A stretch of DNA of 64,000 nucleotides from Thermoprotei archaeon. Lineage in GTDB: Archaea > Thermoproteota > Thermoprotei > QMSL01. The position numbers and the translations under genes are program-made. Position 1 is the stretch's first letter; the number at the start of each line of letters is the position of its first letter. The notes beneath the pieces are model-generated. The model ran no database searches and had not been told where the DNA came from. It was given only the letters and a program-made list of their open reading frames with translations. The DNA lies in the NCBI GenBank assembly GCA_003650925.1, contig QMSP01000002.1, forward strand, positions 62,001 through 126,000, written 5' to 3'. Shown here one piece after another: positions 18,231 through 27,908 of this stretch.

Positions 18231-18899
18231 GTGGACATAGGCTCTTCTGACATGAGGCTACCAGCAGAGATAATATGGTTGAAAGATTATGTAAAGAGCT
18301 GGAGATTTAGAGGAGGATATCTAGAGGTTGAGACGACATATGAGAATTTCAATCCATTACTAATAAGAGTCAAACAGGTGCCCTTTAGCATTGATAAGAT
18401 ATGGGAGTTCACAGGTATTGTGACTGTAGTTGATGAAAAAGCCATGGATGAGGCTAAGAAGAGATTGTTCAAGAGGTTGAAATGTATGGACATAGAGCTC
18501 GAATGGCGTGGTCTCTTAAGGAAGAAGCCAGTCTTTGTACCTTCTAAAGCCTTATCTGAGCTCGGCCTTTCTCACGATCCTACGCTTGGAGAATACTTAA
18601 TGGCCGATGGAGAGATAGTGAAGTACATAAACTCCATACAGCCAGCCGACGTTAGAGTACTTCTAGAAGTAATGCATACTGAAGAGCTATGGCCTTTTAG
18701 GAACAGAGAGAGCCTCATAAGCTCAATACTTAGCTACATTGAGAACCCAAGGAGAATAGTATGGTATGTTACCGTGGAGGAGTACTTCATAGGAGTTAGA
18801 ATGGGAAGTACAGCTAAGAAGGTAGTCATGCTTATAGATAGAATAAGTAGGAGACTTAGGGACTTCTTTGATGAGATCACCAAGGCCACACCCAAGTAG
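18231..18899 (+). CDS. Hypothetical protein (222 aa)
   Basis: Open frame with normal composition and no competing ORF on the other strand. Confidence 0.6.
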   Translation: MDIGSSDMRLPAEIIWLKDYVKSWRFRGGYLEVETTYENFNPLLIRVKQVPFSIDKIWEFTGIVTVVDEKAMDEAKKRLFKRLKCMDIELEWRGLLRKKPVFVPSKALSELGLSHDPTLGEYLMADGEIVKYINSIQPADVRVLLEVMHTEELWPFRNRESLISSILSYIENPRRIVWYVTVEEYFIGVRMGSTAKKVVMLIDRISRRLRDFFDEITKATPK

Positions 18900-19248
18900 A
18901 CCTAGCTAACAATGTGATCGAGAGCCCAAAACCTAGCATCAGGCTACTTCCCACGAAGAACCCTGCTACGATAGTCCCCCTTATCTCCCTCCATCTTTCC
19001 TTGCCGAGCATTCTTCCAAAGGCATATTCTCCTATCAAGGAGCCAAGAAACTGCGTTATGAGCTGAGGCGGCAACAGGAAGAGCCCTGTTATAAAAGCCA
19101 CGGGAGAGAAGGCAATTCCCACCTTGGAGGCTAAGTATCCAACACCTGCTGCTCCAAGAGATGTTAAGATTCCTGAGTATGGTTTCGGCGCCATGTTCCT
19201 CATAGCAGCCATAGCAAACTTCGTCATGGTGGCATGGCCAAAGTTCAT
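18877..19248 (-). CDS. Small membrane protein homologous to the C-terminus of the OPT-like protein at 48203-50212
   Basis: LFLLPPQLITQFLGSLIGEYAFGRMLGKERWREIRGTIVAGFFVGSS...TWVWPW vs FFLLPPYTLALFIGSCVGNFLIRRAMGRERWINLRDTIVAGFFAGSS...TWIWPW; about half the residues identical over about 68 aligned by eye. Confidence 0.75.
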   Translation of the reverse strand: MNFGHATMTKFAMAAMRNMAPKPYSGILTSLGAAGVGYLASKVGIAFSPVAFITGLFLLPPQLITQFLGSLIGEYAFGRMLGKERWREIRGTIVAGFFVGSSLMLGFGLSITLLARSTWVWPW

Positions 19249-19333
19249 GTCACTCTATGTACCATAAATCCCATGAAAAATCCCCCCATACTATTTGTTT
19301 CTTTTTAAACTTACCTTCAGTAATTAAACCTCA

Positions 19334-19350
19334 ACCTTTATATATTTTTA
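19334..19350 (+). promoter_or_regulatory. Candidate archaeal TATA element upstream of the roadblock gene
   Basis: AACCTTTATATATTTTT about 30-45 nt upstream of the ATG at 19381, with SD-like AGGTGA just before the start. Confidence 0.45.
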
Positions 19351-19380
19351 CCAAGTTACAGTTATCCGACAGGTGAACAT

Positions 19381-19764
19381 ATGCGTCCACCTCATCTAAT
19401 ATCACCTGAGATAGTTGAAGCCATGAAGAAGTATCGCAAGTTAGGGCATCTCACAGGAATTTTCCTCCTTAGCTCAGATGGCCTAACCCTTGTGGCTGAC
19501 TATGAAAATGAACTCGATGAAAGTCTCTTCGCTGCCATGGGGGCCTCCTTAGCGTCGATGGCGTCTACAATAGCTGATGAAGCTAAGCTATCTGAGGTCA
19601 GAAGGGTATTTATAGAGGCTAAAAATGGAGGTCTTATCGTTCTCCCTGTTAAGGATGAGTTTCTCCTTGTTGCTACCTTCCCTCCAACCACTAGAATAGG
19701 TGTAGCCCTCTATTGTCTTAGAAGGCTAAAGGACATCATCACAGAATCCTTATCCAAGCTCTAG
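19381..19764 (+). CDS. Roadblock/LC7 domain protein
   Basis: GIFLLSSDGLTLVADYENELDESLFAAMGASLASMASTIADEAKLSEVRRVFIEAKNGGLIVLPVKDEFLLVATFPP, a typical roadblock/MglB-like pattern. Confidence 0.85.
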   Translation: MRPPHLISPEIVEAMKKYRKLGHLTGIFLLSSDGLTLVADYENELDESLFAAMGASLASMASTIADEAKLSEVRRVFIEAKNGGLIVLPVKDEFLLVATFPPTTRIGVALYCLRRLKDIITESLSKL

Positions 19765-21290
19765 ACCCTTCTTGGAGCTCTTGTCCTACGTCTCCTACGC
19801 AGGTACAGAGTCACGATGGCAGCGATAGCCACCACTGTTAGCACGACTACCAAAGCCAACCTTTCTGGTGTTATGTAGACTGGAGGAGGAGCCTCAATTT
19901 CAACCTCTACAACGCTGCCACCACCCATGTAGAAGACCACTACATCATAGACCCCTGGTTTCAACACATCTTTCAGCGTAGTGGTTCCAGGTGGGTATTC
20001 TGCATAAGCTATTTCATAACAATACTTCTCTACTCTTGTCTCTACCCTCTCAGGCATGAGAGATACTGTAGAGATCACCTTTCCCTCTTTTCTTATGCTA
20101 AGGCCAATACTTCCTCCAAGCCAAGGCATCACTCGCACCCTCACCTTGTTGTTGACTATGCTCGCCTCCACTTGGACTTTCTTTGGCACTATAGCCAACA
20201 TTTCTGCCAGGACAATGGTAGTGTAGTGGTCAGCATCCTCTTGCGCAATGATCTGGATAGTACCATTACCGACCACTGGAACTCTTATGGTGCCTTCCCT
20301 ATTGATCTTGGCACTGACCAGCTGCACATCTTTATACATCACCACTACTAGCGCCTCACCATCAATCATAACCCTTAGGGGGATAGTCATGCCCTTTACG
20401 GCCTTGATCTTCAGAGGACTAACCATGAGTTTCCAGAACCTCTTCACTCTAAAGCTGAAAGTCCTTTCGACTGTAGTAACATATTTCCAAGGAGTCTGAC
20501 CTTCAGCCTTTATGGTTATGTCGACGTCACCATAGTATTCAAGCTCCTTCACATCAAGGGGGACGACTAGTGTTATGCTCGTATTGTAGCCCAAGGATCC
20601 TATTGAGTGCTCATAAAGAGGTAGTGGGAACTGCTTGCTCTTGACTTGAAACCTTATGTTATCAAACCTCAGGATCTCTATGGGAATCCCCTCCACCTTA
20701 TAGGCAACGCACATTACCTTCATTACAAGAGTTACATTGATCTTCCTAGCCATGGGGTCAACCTTTACGAGTACCTTGGGATAGAGAAAGAGGTTGATAG
20801 GAGGTGTCCTTACCTCGACAGGGATAACTCCAGTGAGGTCGCCAGCTGTGGTCATGATCGTGACTGTTATCTTGTCATTACCCATAAGCCCCTGTCTAAG
20901 CCCTAGTGTAGTGTGCGTTAGATTAAACCATCCCTTGCCTTCAAGATAGCTTACTCCTTCATCACTTACATCATAAGTCCAAGTGACTTCGCCCAGTGAA
21001 AGAGCAAAGCCCTTAATCGTGAGGTCTAGCTCTCTCCAATCTCCCTTCTTCTCAATACTCCATGAGATCTCATGAGATACTCCATATACAAGAATCCTTG
21101 GCATCCTTACTTTAAACACAATCCAGGCAATGGACTCGTCCTTTACAACTTGAAATATCAATACATGTACATCCTCTCCTAGAGGAGTGCAAGGCTTTTC
21201 AGCTGCACAAGGCTGTATAGCTAGGGAGAGTGCTATTATCAGTGCTATGATCATCATCCTCATGTGGTGCATATCGTCTCCCCTATTCAT
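19761..21290 (-). CDS. Secreted, C-terminally membrane-anchored surface protein
   Basis: N-terminal signal peptide MMIIALIIALSLAIQPCAA, long beta-rich ectodomain, C-terminal TM followed by RRRRRTRAPRR. Confidence 0.75.
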   Translation of the reverse strand: MNRGDDMHHMRMMIIALIIALSLAIQPCAAEKPCTPLGEDVHVLIFQVVKDESIAWIVFKVRMPRILVYGVSHEISWSIEKKGDWRELDLTIKGFALSLGEVTWTYDVSDEGVSYLEGKGWFNLTHTTLGLRQGLMGNDKITVTIMTTAGDLTGVIPVEVRTPPINLFLYPKVLVKVDPMARKINVTLVMKVMCVAYKVEGIPIEILRFDNIRFQVKSKQFPLPLYEHSIGSLGYNTSITLVVPLDVKELEYYGDVDITIKAEGQTPWKYVTTVERTFSFRVKRFWKLMVSPLKIKAVKGMTIPLRVMIDGEALVVVMYKDVQLVSAKINREGTIRVPVVGNGTIQIIAQEDADHYTTIVLAEMLAIVPKKVQVEASIVNNKVRVRVMPWLGGSIGLSIRKEGKVISTVSLMPERVETRVEKYCYEIAYAEYPPGTTTLKDVLKPGVYDVVVFYMGGGSVVEVEIEAPPPVYITPERLALVVVLTVVAIAAIVTLYLRRRRRTRAPRRV

Positions 21291-21528
21291 TATCCATTCT
21301 CAGGGATTTATCTTAATTCTTTAACATACGCTTCACCTTTATATCCTCTACTTGTACTTCATATCTAGTTATCATCAAGATACATCTTTCTCTGGCGCTT
21401 GATGTAATATTGACACAGTATGACATAGTACATTAGAAGGGGATAATATGGAGAAATATTAGTCAGGCAATAATAACCATTCAACATTTAAACTCAGTTC
21501 TCAGAGACAATTTTTAAATACCTGTATC

Positions 21529-22119
21529 ATGGTAATTAGTCTTGGAGGACAAGTGGACATGTCCTCTACACCTAGTATGAGAAAACTATTGAAAGACAAG
21601 AAAGGTATAAACCCCATAGCTGCAGTAATACTTATCGCGGTCATAGTTGCAGTAGCCGTGGCGGCAGCATACTACATGTGGGGAGTATTCTTCGGTGCTA
21701 GGAAACCTGTAGTCGAAGTAGTGGCTTCTAATGCATGGACTGATGAAGCTGATGAATTCTCATTCGTCATAGTGATTGAGAACAAAGGCCCTGTTGATGC
21801 AATACTGAAATCAGTCATTGTACGCTATGTGGACACCAACGGTGACATGCAAGAGCTAACCCTTGCCCCCAGCTCTGGACAGGACAGGATACCTGCTGGC
21901 ACAACATATGCATACCTGCCGGATAAAGCTATAACTACGCCACCTAGGGCAAACACACTCATAAACATCAGGCTGACCTTTGTAGGACTAAATCCAATAG
22001 ATGTGCCCAATGTGCCTGTTGAGTACAGCGATGATCCAGATACTACGGCTGGGAACTTCGCTAAGGCTCAAACGACAAACGTAGTTTCACTTCCGACTGG
22101 TGAAGAAGGAGGAACATAG
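21529..22119 (+). CDS. Archaeal type IV pilin with class III signal peptide
   Basis: KLLKDKKG|INPIAAVILIAVIVAVAVAAAYYMWG; SD GGAGG at 21544-21548 suggests the real start is GTG 21553 or ATG 21559. Confidence 0.87.
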   Translation: MVISLGGQVDMSSTPSMRKLLKDKKGINPIAAVILIAVIVAVAVAAAYYMWGVFFGARKPVVEVVASNAWTDEADEFSFVIVIENKGPVDAILKSVIVRYVDTNGDMQELTLAPSSGQDRIPAGTTYAYLPDKAITTPPRANTLINIRLTFVGLNPIDVPNVPVEYSDDPDTTAGNFAKAQTTNVVSLPTGEEGGT

Positions 22120-22146
22120 TCTACCAGAGTAATAAGGTGATATTGG

Positions 22147-23835
22147 ATGAAACTTAACATTTCTCGTGTTTTTCTTCCTCTAGTATATTCCTATCTATCC
22201 TCTCGACCTAAGCTCAGGGTTTCTCTTGAAAGTAAGCTTATCCGGGCAGGAATTTTCACCTCTCCTGAGGATTATATTGCAAGGATATTTGCAGCTCTTA
22301 CAACGACTGTTGTAGCTATAGTAGTACTCCTTGTGGTTACATACTTCTTCATACCTTTCATATTCCCGTACGTGGTGCTTCTAGCCTCCCCCATAATAGC
22401 AGCTGTAGTTCTCCTGTACTGGTACTGGCCTAACATAAAGGCCAGGAGTATAGCTGAGGCTATTACTGAGGAGACTCCCTATTTTGCGGTTTTCCTCTCT
22501 ATAGTCTCTAGGACGAATACCCCTCTGCCCTTGGCCTTGAGGTACATAAAGGATCAAGGCCTTGTTCAAGCTATATCATCCTTTATAGATCTTATATTAT
22601 CACGTCTACTCTTCTTCGGGAAGTCAATATTTGAGGCCATCCATGAGGTAGCCGATATAGTTCCCTCTCGTGAATATAGCGACCTAATGCGAGGCTATGT
22701 AACCAGCATGATGACTGGCAGCGATGTAGCATCCTATGTGGACTCCGCCTTAAGACATATGATTGAGGTCAAGCTCACTAACATAAAGGCTCTCGTTGAT
22801 ACCATAGTCTCAGCTTTAACTGGCCTTCTCACAGGAATATCCCTCATCTTCATGTTCATTGTGGTTCAACAGGTAGCTCAATTCATGAGTGGTGAAATTG
22901 GAGCAGTTGGTGCTGAAATATCCCCCATAATGTTCCTACTCATGGCAGTCCTCCCCATACCTCTTCTCTTTCTACTTGGTCGTGCTTTCATAGCTAAGCC
23001 GAGGAGATATCCTATCCTAGAGGCGTCTTTGACCATAGCTGTAGTTGCTGCACTCGCTGTAATTCATCAAGTATGGCTTATACAAATACCATTATTCCCA
23101 TATGTGGCAACCCTACTCCCACTCTTAGTCTTCTCCACTCTATACTACAGGAACTACGCTAGGCGTAAGTCACTTGAAAAAGGCTTTACTGAGTTCTTAA
23201 GAGATTTAACAAACATGAGAAGGTCAGGCTTTCCAGTTGAGAAGTGTTTTGTATCTCTATCAGCAAGAAACTATGGGGCCTTTACTTCAGACTTAAGGAG
23301 AATTGCTGATCAGATTCAAGCTGGCGTGCCCATAAGGGAAATCATAGCGGACCTTTCAAAGAGAACTCCGTCTACGTTTGTGCATAGGCTCTCACATCTT
23401 CTGCTAGCCACCATAGAGCTAGGAGGTGCATCAGTAGAGTCTCTAGACACCTTAAGCAATTTCGCTATTAGAATGAGGGAGGTTGAGGATGAGATTAGGG
23501 CAAAGTCCAGAGAGCCTGTAGTGATAGCGTTTATAACAGTAGCCGTAATGGCCTTCCTTCTCTCTTTCATGCCTGCCATATCACAACTAATGATGAAGAC
23601 TGCAACAATGGGAGCTACTCCTGGAATGGAGACCACTGCTACGGCTCCTGCTGCAAGTCCAGAATACCTTGATTGGGTAATGGTCGCATCAAGCGTACTA
23701 TTGTTCATCCTGGCAGGTGCTATGTACTTTGGAGACATAGCTGCATCCTCTATTATAGCTTCAGCAGGCGTGATAACGCTAATGATGCTGAAGCTTCTGC
23801 TCCCATATGTCTTAGAGTTCTTCATGGGGATGTGA
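22147..23835 (+). CDS. Type IV pilus membrane platform protein (ArlJ/TadC/GspF-like)
   Basis: 562 aa polytopic protein with two GspF-like halves (EETPYFAVFLSIVSRTNTPLPLALRYIK; FTEFLRDLTNMRRSGFPVEKCFVSLS); placed in the pilin/ATPase operon. Confidence 0.85.
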   Translation: MKLNISRVFLPLVYSYLSSRPKLRVSLESKLIRAGIFTSPEDYIARIFAALTTTVVAIVVLLVVTYFFIPFIFPYVVLLASPIIAAVVLLYWYWPNIKARSIAEAITEETPYFAVFLSIVSRTNTPLPLALRYIKDQGLVQAISSFIDLILSRLLFFGKSIFEAIHEVADIVPSREYSDLMRGYVTSMMTGSDVASYVDSALRHMIEVKLTNIKALVDTIVSALTGLLTGISLIFMFIVVQQVAQFMSGEIGAVGAEISPIMFLLMAVLPIPLLFLLGRAFIAKPRRYPILEASLTIAVVAALAVIHQVWLIQIPLFPYVATLLPLLVFSTLYYRNYARRKSLEKGFTEFLRDLTNMRRSGFPVEKCFVSLSARNYGAFTSDLRRIADQIQAGVPIREIIADLSKRTPSTFVHRLSHLLLATIELGGASVESLDTLSNFAIRMREVEDEIRAKSREPVVIAFITVAVMAFLLSFMPAISQLMMKTATMGATPGMETTATAPAASPEYLDWVMVASSVLLFILAGAMYFGDIAASSIIASAGVITLMMLKLLLPYVLEFFMGM

Positions 23836-23836
23836 C

Positions 23837-24235
23837 ATGACAGTGAGAGTGTTCTCATCAATAGCTGAGCTGAAGAGCTTCCTTGAAAATGCTGAAAAGC
23901 AGCATGAGGAAGCCCTGAAGAAGCTAGAGGAGATAGAGCAGGAAGTTAGGCAGTTAGTAGAGCAAGAAGTCTATGAGAGAATACCTGAGGAAAGAAGAGT
24001 ACTTGACCTGGTATATGCCAAGATAGAGATAGTTTATTCAATGCCCGCCTCAAAGCTACTTGAGCTGATACTAAGCCTAAAAAGAGGTGTAGAGCGCTCA
24101 CTAGACGGTATAAGGAGAAGTAAAAGAGTGGTCGAAGGGCTTGAGGCTAAATATGGTAGGGTTATAGGCGTTATTCTTACAAGATTTGATGAAGAGTGGA
24201 ATCTTCAGGAGATAAGGATCGTGCCTACCATATGA
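23837..24235 (+). CDS. Coiled-coil accessory protein of the pilus operon
   Basis: Acidic/basic helical sequence; starts 2 nt after the ArlJ-like gene stop. Confidence 0.6.
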   Translation: MTVRVFSSIAELKSFLENAEKQHEEALKKLEEIEQEVRQLVEQEVYERIPEERRVLDLVYAKIEIVYSMPASKLLELILSLKRGVERSLDGIRRSKRVVEGLEAKYGRVIGVILTRFDEEWNLQEIRIVPTI

Positions 24236-24319
24236 CATGAGTTCATGATGTAATCTTGAGAATTATCTTTTTAGCACCGCTTAGAGCATTTATTCAAGGA
24301 TATAACTGGTAGTGAGACA

Positions 24320-25117
24320 ATGTATGCTGAGGCCATAGCGATGCTAACCTCCCTGCTAAAGCTGGCCTCCTCAAACATAAGGCTCATAGCCATAACAATA
24401 GCTGTCATATCAGCCCTCATGGGAATCCTTGGGAAGCCTAGAGGAGTTATTGCCTGTGTTGTAAGCTACTTAGCCTTAGATACCATACTGCAATTCCTCA
24501 TGTACCTAGAATACTTGCCTAGAACACATGACCTCCTTGACATGACAGTTCACCTTGACCTGATACTCATAGTTGGAGTAGTCTCCTTGGCCATGCCATC
24601 GATAGTAAAGGTACTTAGTAAGGCAAGAGCTCCTAAGCTTCCACCTGAGGTTAAGATAACCAATGTCCCCGAGGAGACTATTGGGCCATCAGAAAAGGGA
24701 AGTCTGCTGGTAAGCGTTCTAAACCTAAAGGACTTCAGGTCGTGGATAAGAGAGCGGCTCTCTTCAATAAGGCGGGAGAGTGCAATACTGTCTTTAAGGC
24801 TTAGACAGGCTGAATTTTCATCGCTTGAAACCTCAAGGATCATAGGGGAGGGAAAGATCGGTGGTACTCGCATCCTCATAAAGTCAGGCTTCTCTGATGA
24901 AGAAGTGAGGATGCTTAAGGAGGCTAAAGATGAGAACGAGAGGGCCGTTGTATGCTATAAGTCAGTACTCGATGAGCTAGACTCATTTCCTAGGGAAGAA
25001 GGCTCCGCAGTAATGGTTATAACTGGGAGGAGTATTACAAGGATTGTGGTGCTAAGTTGGGAGTTACTGAAACGAAAGGTGCAAGAGGCTACATCAGGAC
25101 CACCATCTCAGGAGTAG
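24320..25117 (+). CDS. Membrane protein of the pilus operon, unknown function
   Basis: N-terminal TM helices and a soluble C-terminal half; co-oriented with its neighbours. Confidence 0.6.
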   Translation: MYAEAIAMLTSLLKLASSNIRLIAITIAVISALMGILGKPRGVIACVVSYLALDTILQFLMYLEYLPRTHDLLDMTVHLDLILIVGVVSLAMPSIVKVLSKARAPKLPPEVKITNVPEETIGPSEKGSLLVSVLNLKDFRSWIRERLSSIRRESAILSLRLRQAEFSSLETSRIIGEGKIGGTRILIKSGFSDEEVRMLKEAKDENERAVVCYKSVLDELDSFPREEGSAVMVITGRSITRIVVLSWELLKRKVQEATSGPPSQE

Positions 25118-26610
25118 GTTTGCTCCCTTTTACTGATGAGTATAAAATTGTAAGGAGATATGATCTAGTTCCTCCATATTCAGCAGCAGTTATAGCTGAA
25201 CACCAGGAGACAGGCGAGATAATATATTTCGTTTCCGAGCCCATACTCACAGATGAGGAGCTCAAAGTTTACCAGGAGCTCATGAGATATCTAATGGTAG
25301 AAGTTCCTAAGATAAAGGAGGAAAGCTTTCAAGGAATGGTCAGGGAGATGTATAGGCATGTCTCTGAAATCGTGAGAAAGTACAAATTTGCCTATCTCGA
25401 TATACCTGATGAATCCTGGGTTAAGATACTATATTACCTCACCAGAGACCTTATAGGCTATGGACCTATAGATCCTCTTATGCATGACCCCATGGTTGAG
25501 GATATATCCTGTGATGGTGTTAATAGACCTGTCTATGTATGGCATAGAGAGTATGAGAGCATACCAACCAACATAGTGTTCCTTGATGAGGCGTCCCTCG
25601 ATGAGTTCGTGGCTAGGCTAGTTCATAGGTCAGGAGCTACAGTATCAATAGCCAGACCCATAGTTGATGCACAGATGCCTGATGGTAGTAGGCTGTGTGT
25701 CACTTTTAAGCGTGAGGTATCCCTTGAGGGCTCTACCTTCACAATAAGGAAATTCAGAAAGATACCATTCACCTTCGCCGATATGATAAGACTAGGAACC
25801 ATAAGTCCTGAAATAGCTGCTTACTTCTGGATAATGCTTGAGAGAAAAAGAAGCTTCCTAGTACTAGGAGCTACAGGAAGTGGCAAGACAAGCTTTCTCA
25901 ATGCTGTGGCAACCTTTATACCACCCAACATGAAGATAGTCACTGTCGAAGAAACTCCAGAAATAAACCTTCCTCACAAGAACTGGGTAAGGTTAATCGC
26001 TAGACCTGCCTTTGCAGGAGGAGGCTCTGAAGTAACTCTATTCGATCTAGTTAAGGCTAGCTTAAGAATGAGGCCCGACTATCTAATTGTAGGCGAGATA
26101 AGAGGTGAAGAAGCCTATGTTCTCTTCCAAGCAACTTCAACAGGACATGGTGGCATCTCCACTATGCACGCTGAGGACTTTGAGTCAGCAGTTAACAGGC
26201 TTGAATCACCTCCTATGAACATACCAAGTGTTTATATACCATCAATGAACATTTTCGCTATGATAAGTAGGGTCAGAGTAGGGGGTAGAGTAGTGAGAAG
26301 AATAACCGAAGTCGCTGAGGTAAGGAGCGATAGAGAGTTTGTGACCATATTCAAGTGGAATCCCAAAGAGGATGGCTTCATTGCCATGTTGAACCGCTCA
26401 TTCCTAATACCCAAACTCGCTGACCTTTATGGAGAGGACGTAGAGGAGATACTATCCGAGATCGAAACAAGAGCTGTCATAGCTAGATGGCTAGCTCACA
26501 AGGGAGCTTCACTAGATGAAGTGTGTAGAACTGTTGAGATGTACTATAGGCGTAAAGAGAAAGTACTTGAGAAGGTGAGAGGCCTTGCCGGGCGTGATAC
26601 CTTCCCTTAA
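25057..26610 (+). CDS. Type II/IV secretion ATPase (ArlI/VirB11/GspE-like)
   Basis: Walker A LVLGATGSGKTSF, Asp box TVEETPEINL, Walker B YLIVGEIRGEEAYVLFQATSTGHGG, His box STMHAE. The TTG start overlaps the upstream gene by 61 nt; the true start may be downstream. Confidence 0.95.
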   Translation: MGVTETKGARGYIRTTISGVGLLPFTDEYKIVRRYDLVPPYSAAVIAEHQETGEIIYFVSEPILTDEELKVYQELMRYLMVEVPKIKEESFQGMVREMYRHVSEIVRKYKFAYLDIPDESWVKILYYLTRDLIGYGPIDPLMHDPMVEDISCDGVNRPVYVWHREYESIPTNIVFLDEASLDEFVARLVHRSGATVSIARPIVDAQMPDGSRLCVTFKREVSLEGSTFTIRKFRKIPFTFADMIRLGTISPEIAAYFWIMLERKRSFLVLGATGSGKTSFLNAVATFIPPNMKIVTVEETPEINLPHKNWVRLIARPAFAGGGSEVTLFDLVKASLRMRPDYLIVGEIRGEEAYVLFQATSTGHGGISTMHAEDFESAVNRLESPPMNIPSVYIPSMNIFAMISRVRVGGRVVRRITEVAEVRSDREFVTIFKWNPKEDGFIAMLNRSFLIPKLADLYGEDVEEILSEIETRAVIARWLAHKGASLDEVCRTVEMYYRRKEKVLEKVRGLAGRDTFP

Positions 26611-27328
26611 GCTAAAGCTCTTAGATAGCATCAGGAAGGATCTACTAAAGGAACTTGAGGTACTCTCCTCTCTAGTGGACATGGTGAAGGAGGTTGATAA
26701 GAAAGAGGAGTCTTTAGAAGGCGTTAAGATAGTTATAGGAGGAGATAGAGATGAAATAAAGCTATTGATAGATGAACGTATGAATGAAGTGATGAGACTT
26801 GCTGCTGCAATCAAGGAGCTTAATGATCTACTGCTTGAGAAAGGTCCTCCCCTCTTCGCTCTTCGCATAGATCGTAGAAATTTTGAAATAATATTGGGCA
26901 TATTAATCCATAAACTTCCTGTAATATTGGATCCCATACTGTTCACGCTCAGTACAACATCTCCTCCTTCTGAGAAGGTAGCCATGCTGAACAAGCCCAT
27001 TCCTCAGAAGGAGAAGACTCCTGAGGATAAGGAAGTAAGGGATAATAATTCTACGAATGAGAAATTTCGTGAAAACTTTCATGAGAGAGCTCAGAACTTG
27101 CTGAGTTTAACCTCTCTTATGAGGGAGGTACTCAGAGGTCCTGTACCTAAAGATAGAGCTCGCAAGGTACTTGGTTCTCTTTATGAGGAACTGCTACGCA
27201 AGGGTGCTCTTGTGGAGGAAAATGAGCTCGTTAGAGTAGTAAATAGGGTAATATTTCTAAGGTGCTGCTCCAAGACTATGAAGGAGGGAGGGACACATTC
27301 TAAGAGCAAGAAGGCTGAGAATGAATAG
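26585..27328 (+). CDS. Helical accessory protein of the pilus operon
   Basis: Overlaps the ATPase 3' end and the next gene; helical sequence. Confidence 0.6.
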   Translation: MPGVIPSLKLKLLDSIRKDLLKELEVLSSLVDMVKEVDKKEESLEGVKIVIGGDRDEIKLLIDERMNEVMRLAAAIKELNDLLLEKGPPLFALRIDRRNFEIILGILIHKLPVILDPILFTLSTTSPPSEKVAMLNKPIPQKEKTPEDKEVRDNNSTNEKFRENFHERAQNLLSLTSLMREVLRGPVPKDRARKVLGSLYEELLRKGALVEENELVRVVNRVIFLRCCSKTMKEGGTHSKSKKAENE

Positions 27329-27908
27329 GATAGCAGCTGTATCCATAGAATACCTGATACTATCTACAGTCCTCATCACCATAGGCTTCTACGTAGCCTA
27401 TGAAGCGTACACAAGGCTAAGCTATGTGTACAGGAGAGCGACTCTTGAGGAGTACATGACGAAGATGGCGGCTAATACTGCCCTTATAAGACTCCCTATT
27501 AGGCATGAAGCATCACCAGGCGTTTGGCTCTACTGGAAAATAGCTAGGACTGAGAGAGGTTACTTCTACGTAGCCGCTTATCTGCTGGATAAAACTACCT
27601 TCGAGCTCACGCCTCTTCAAGTGGAGTTCATGGTTCCTGATGAAGGATGGAAAAGCCCTCCAATAGCTAGCCCTTCCATAAGAGTAGATGAGATGACTCT
27701 AAGTGACGCCACAGTTCACATACCTGAACTCATGACAGTTAGATTGCCCTCCTTTAGGCTATATATTGTGTACTCAAGCGAAGGAACCTTCATCATGAGA
27801 GCCCTTATTCCTGAGGGTGCTGAGGGTGAGGTACATATCATGCTCATCCTATTAGTAGAAGGTGGTGAGGTGAGGATATATGAGGAGGATATACTTACGT
27901 CATGGTAG
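27321..27908 (+). CDS. Pilin-like protein with N-terminal hydrophobic helix
   Basis: MNRIAAVSIEYLILSTVLITIGFYVAYEAY N-terminal TM, then a soluble domain; within the pilus operon. Confidence 0.6.
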   Translation: MNRIAAVSIEYLILSTVLITIGFYVAYEAYTRLSYVYRRATLEEYMTKMAANTALIRLPIRHEASPGVWLYWKIARTERGYFYVAAYLLDKTTFELTPLQVEFMVPDEGWKSPPIASPSIRVDEMTLSDATVHIPELMTVRLPSFRLYIVYSSEGTFIMRALIPEGAEGEVHIMLILLVEGGEVRIYEEDILTSW

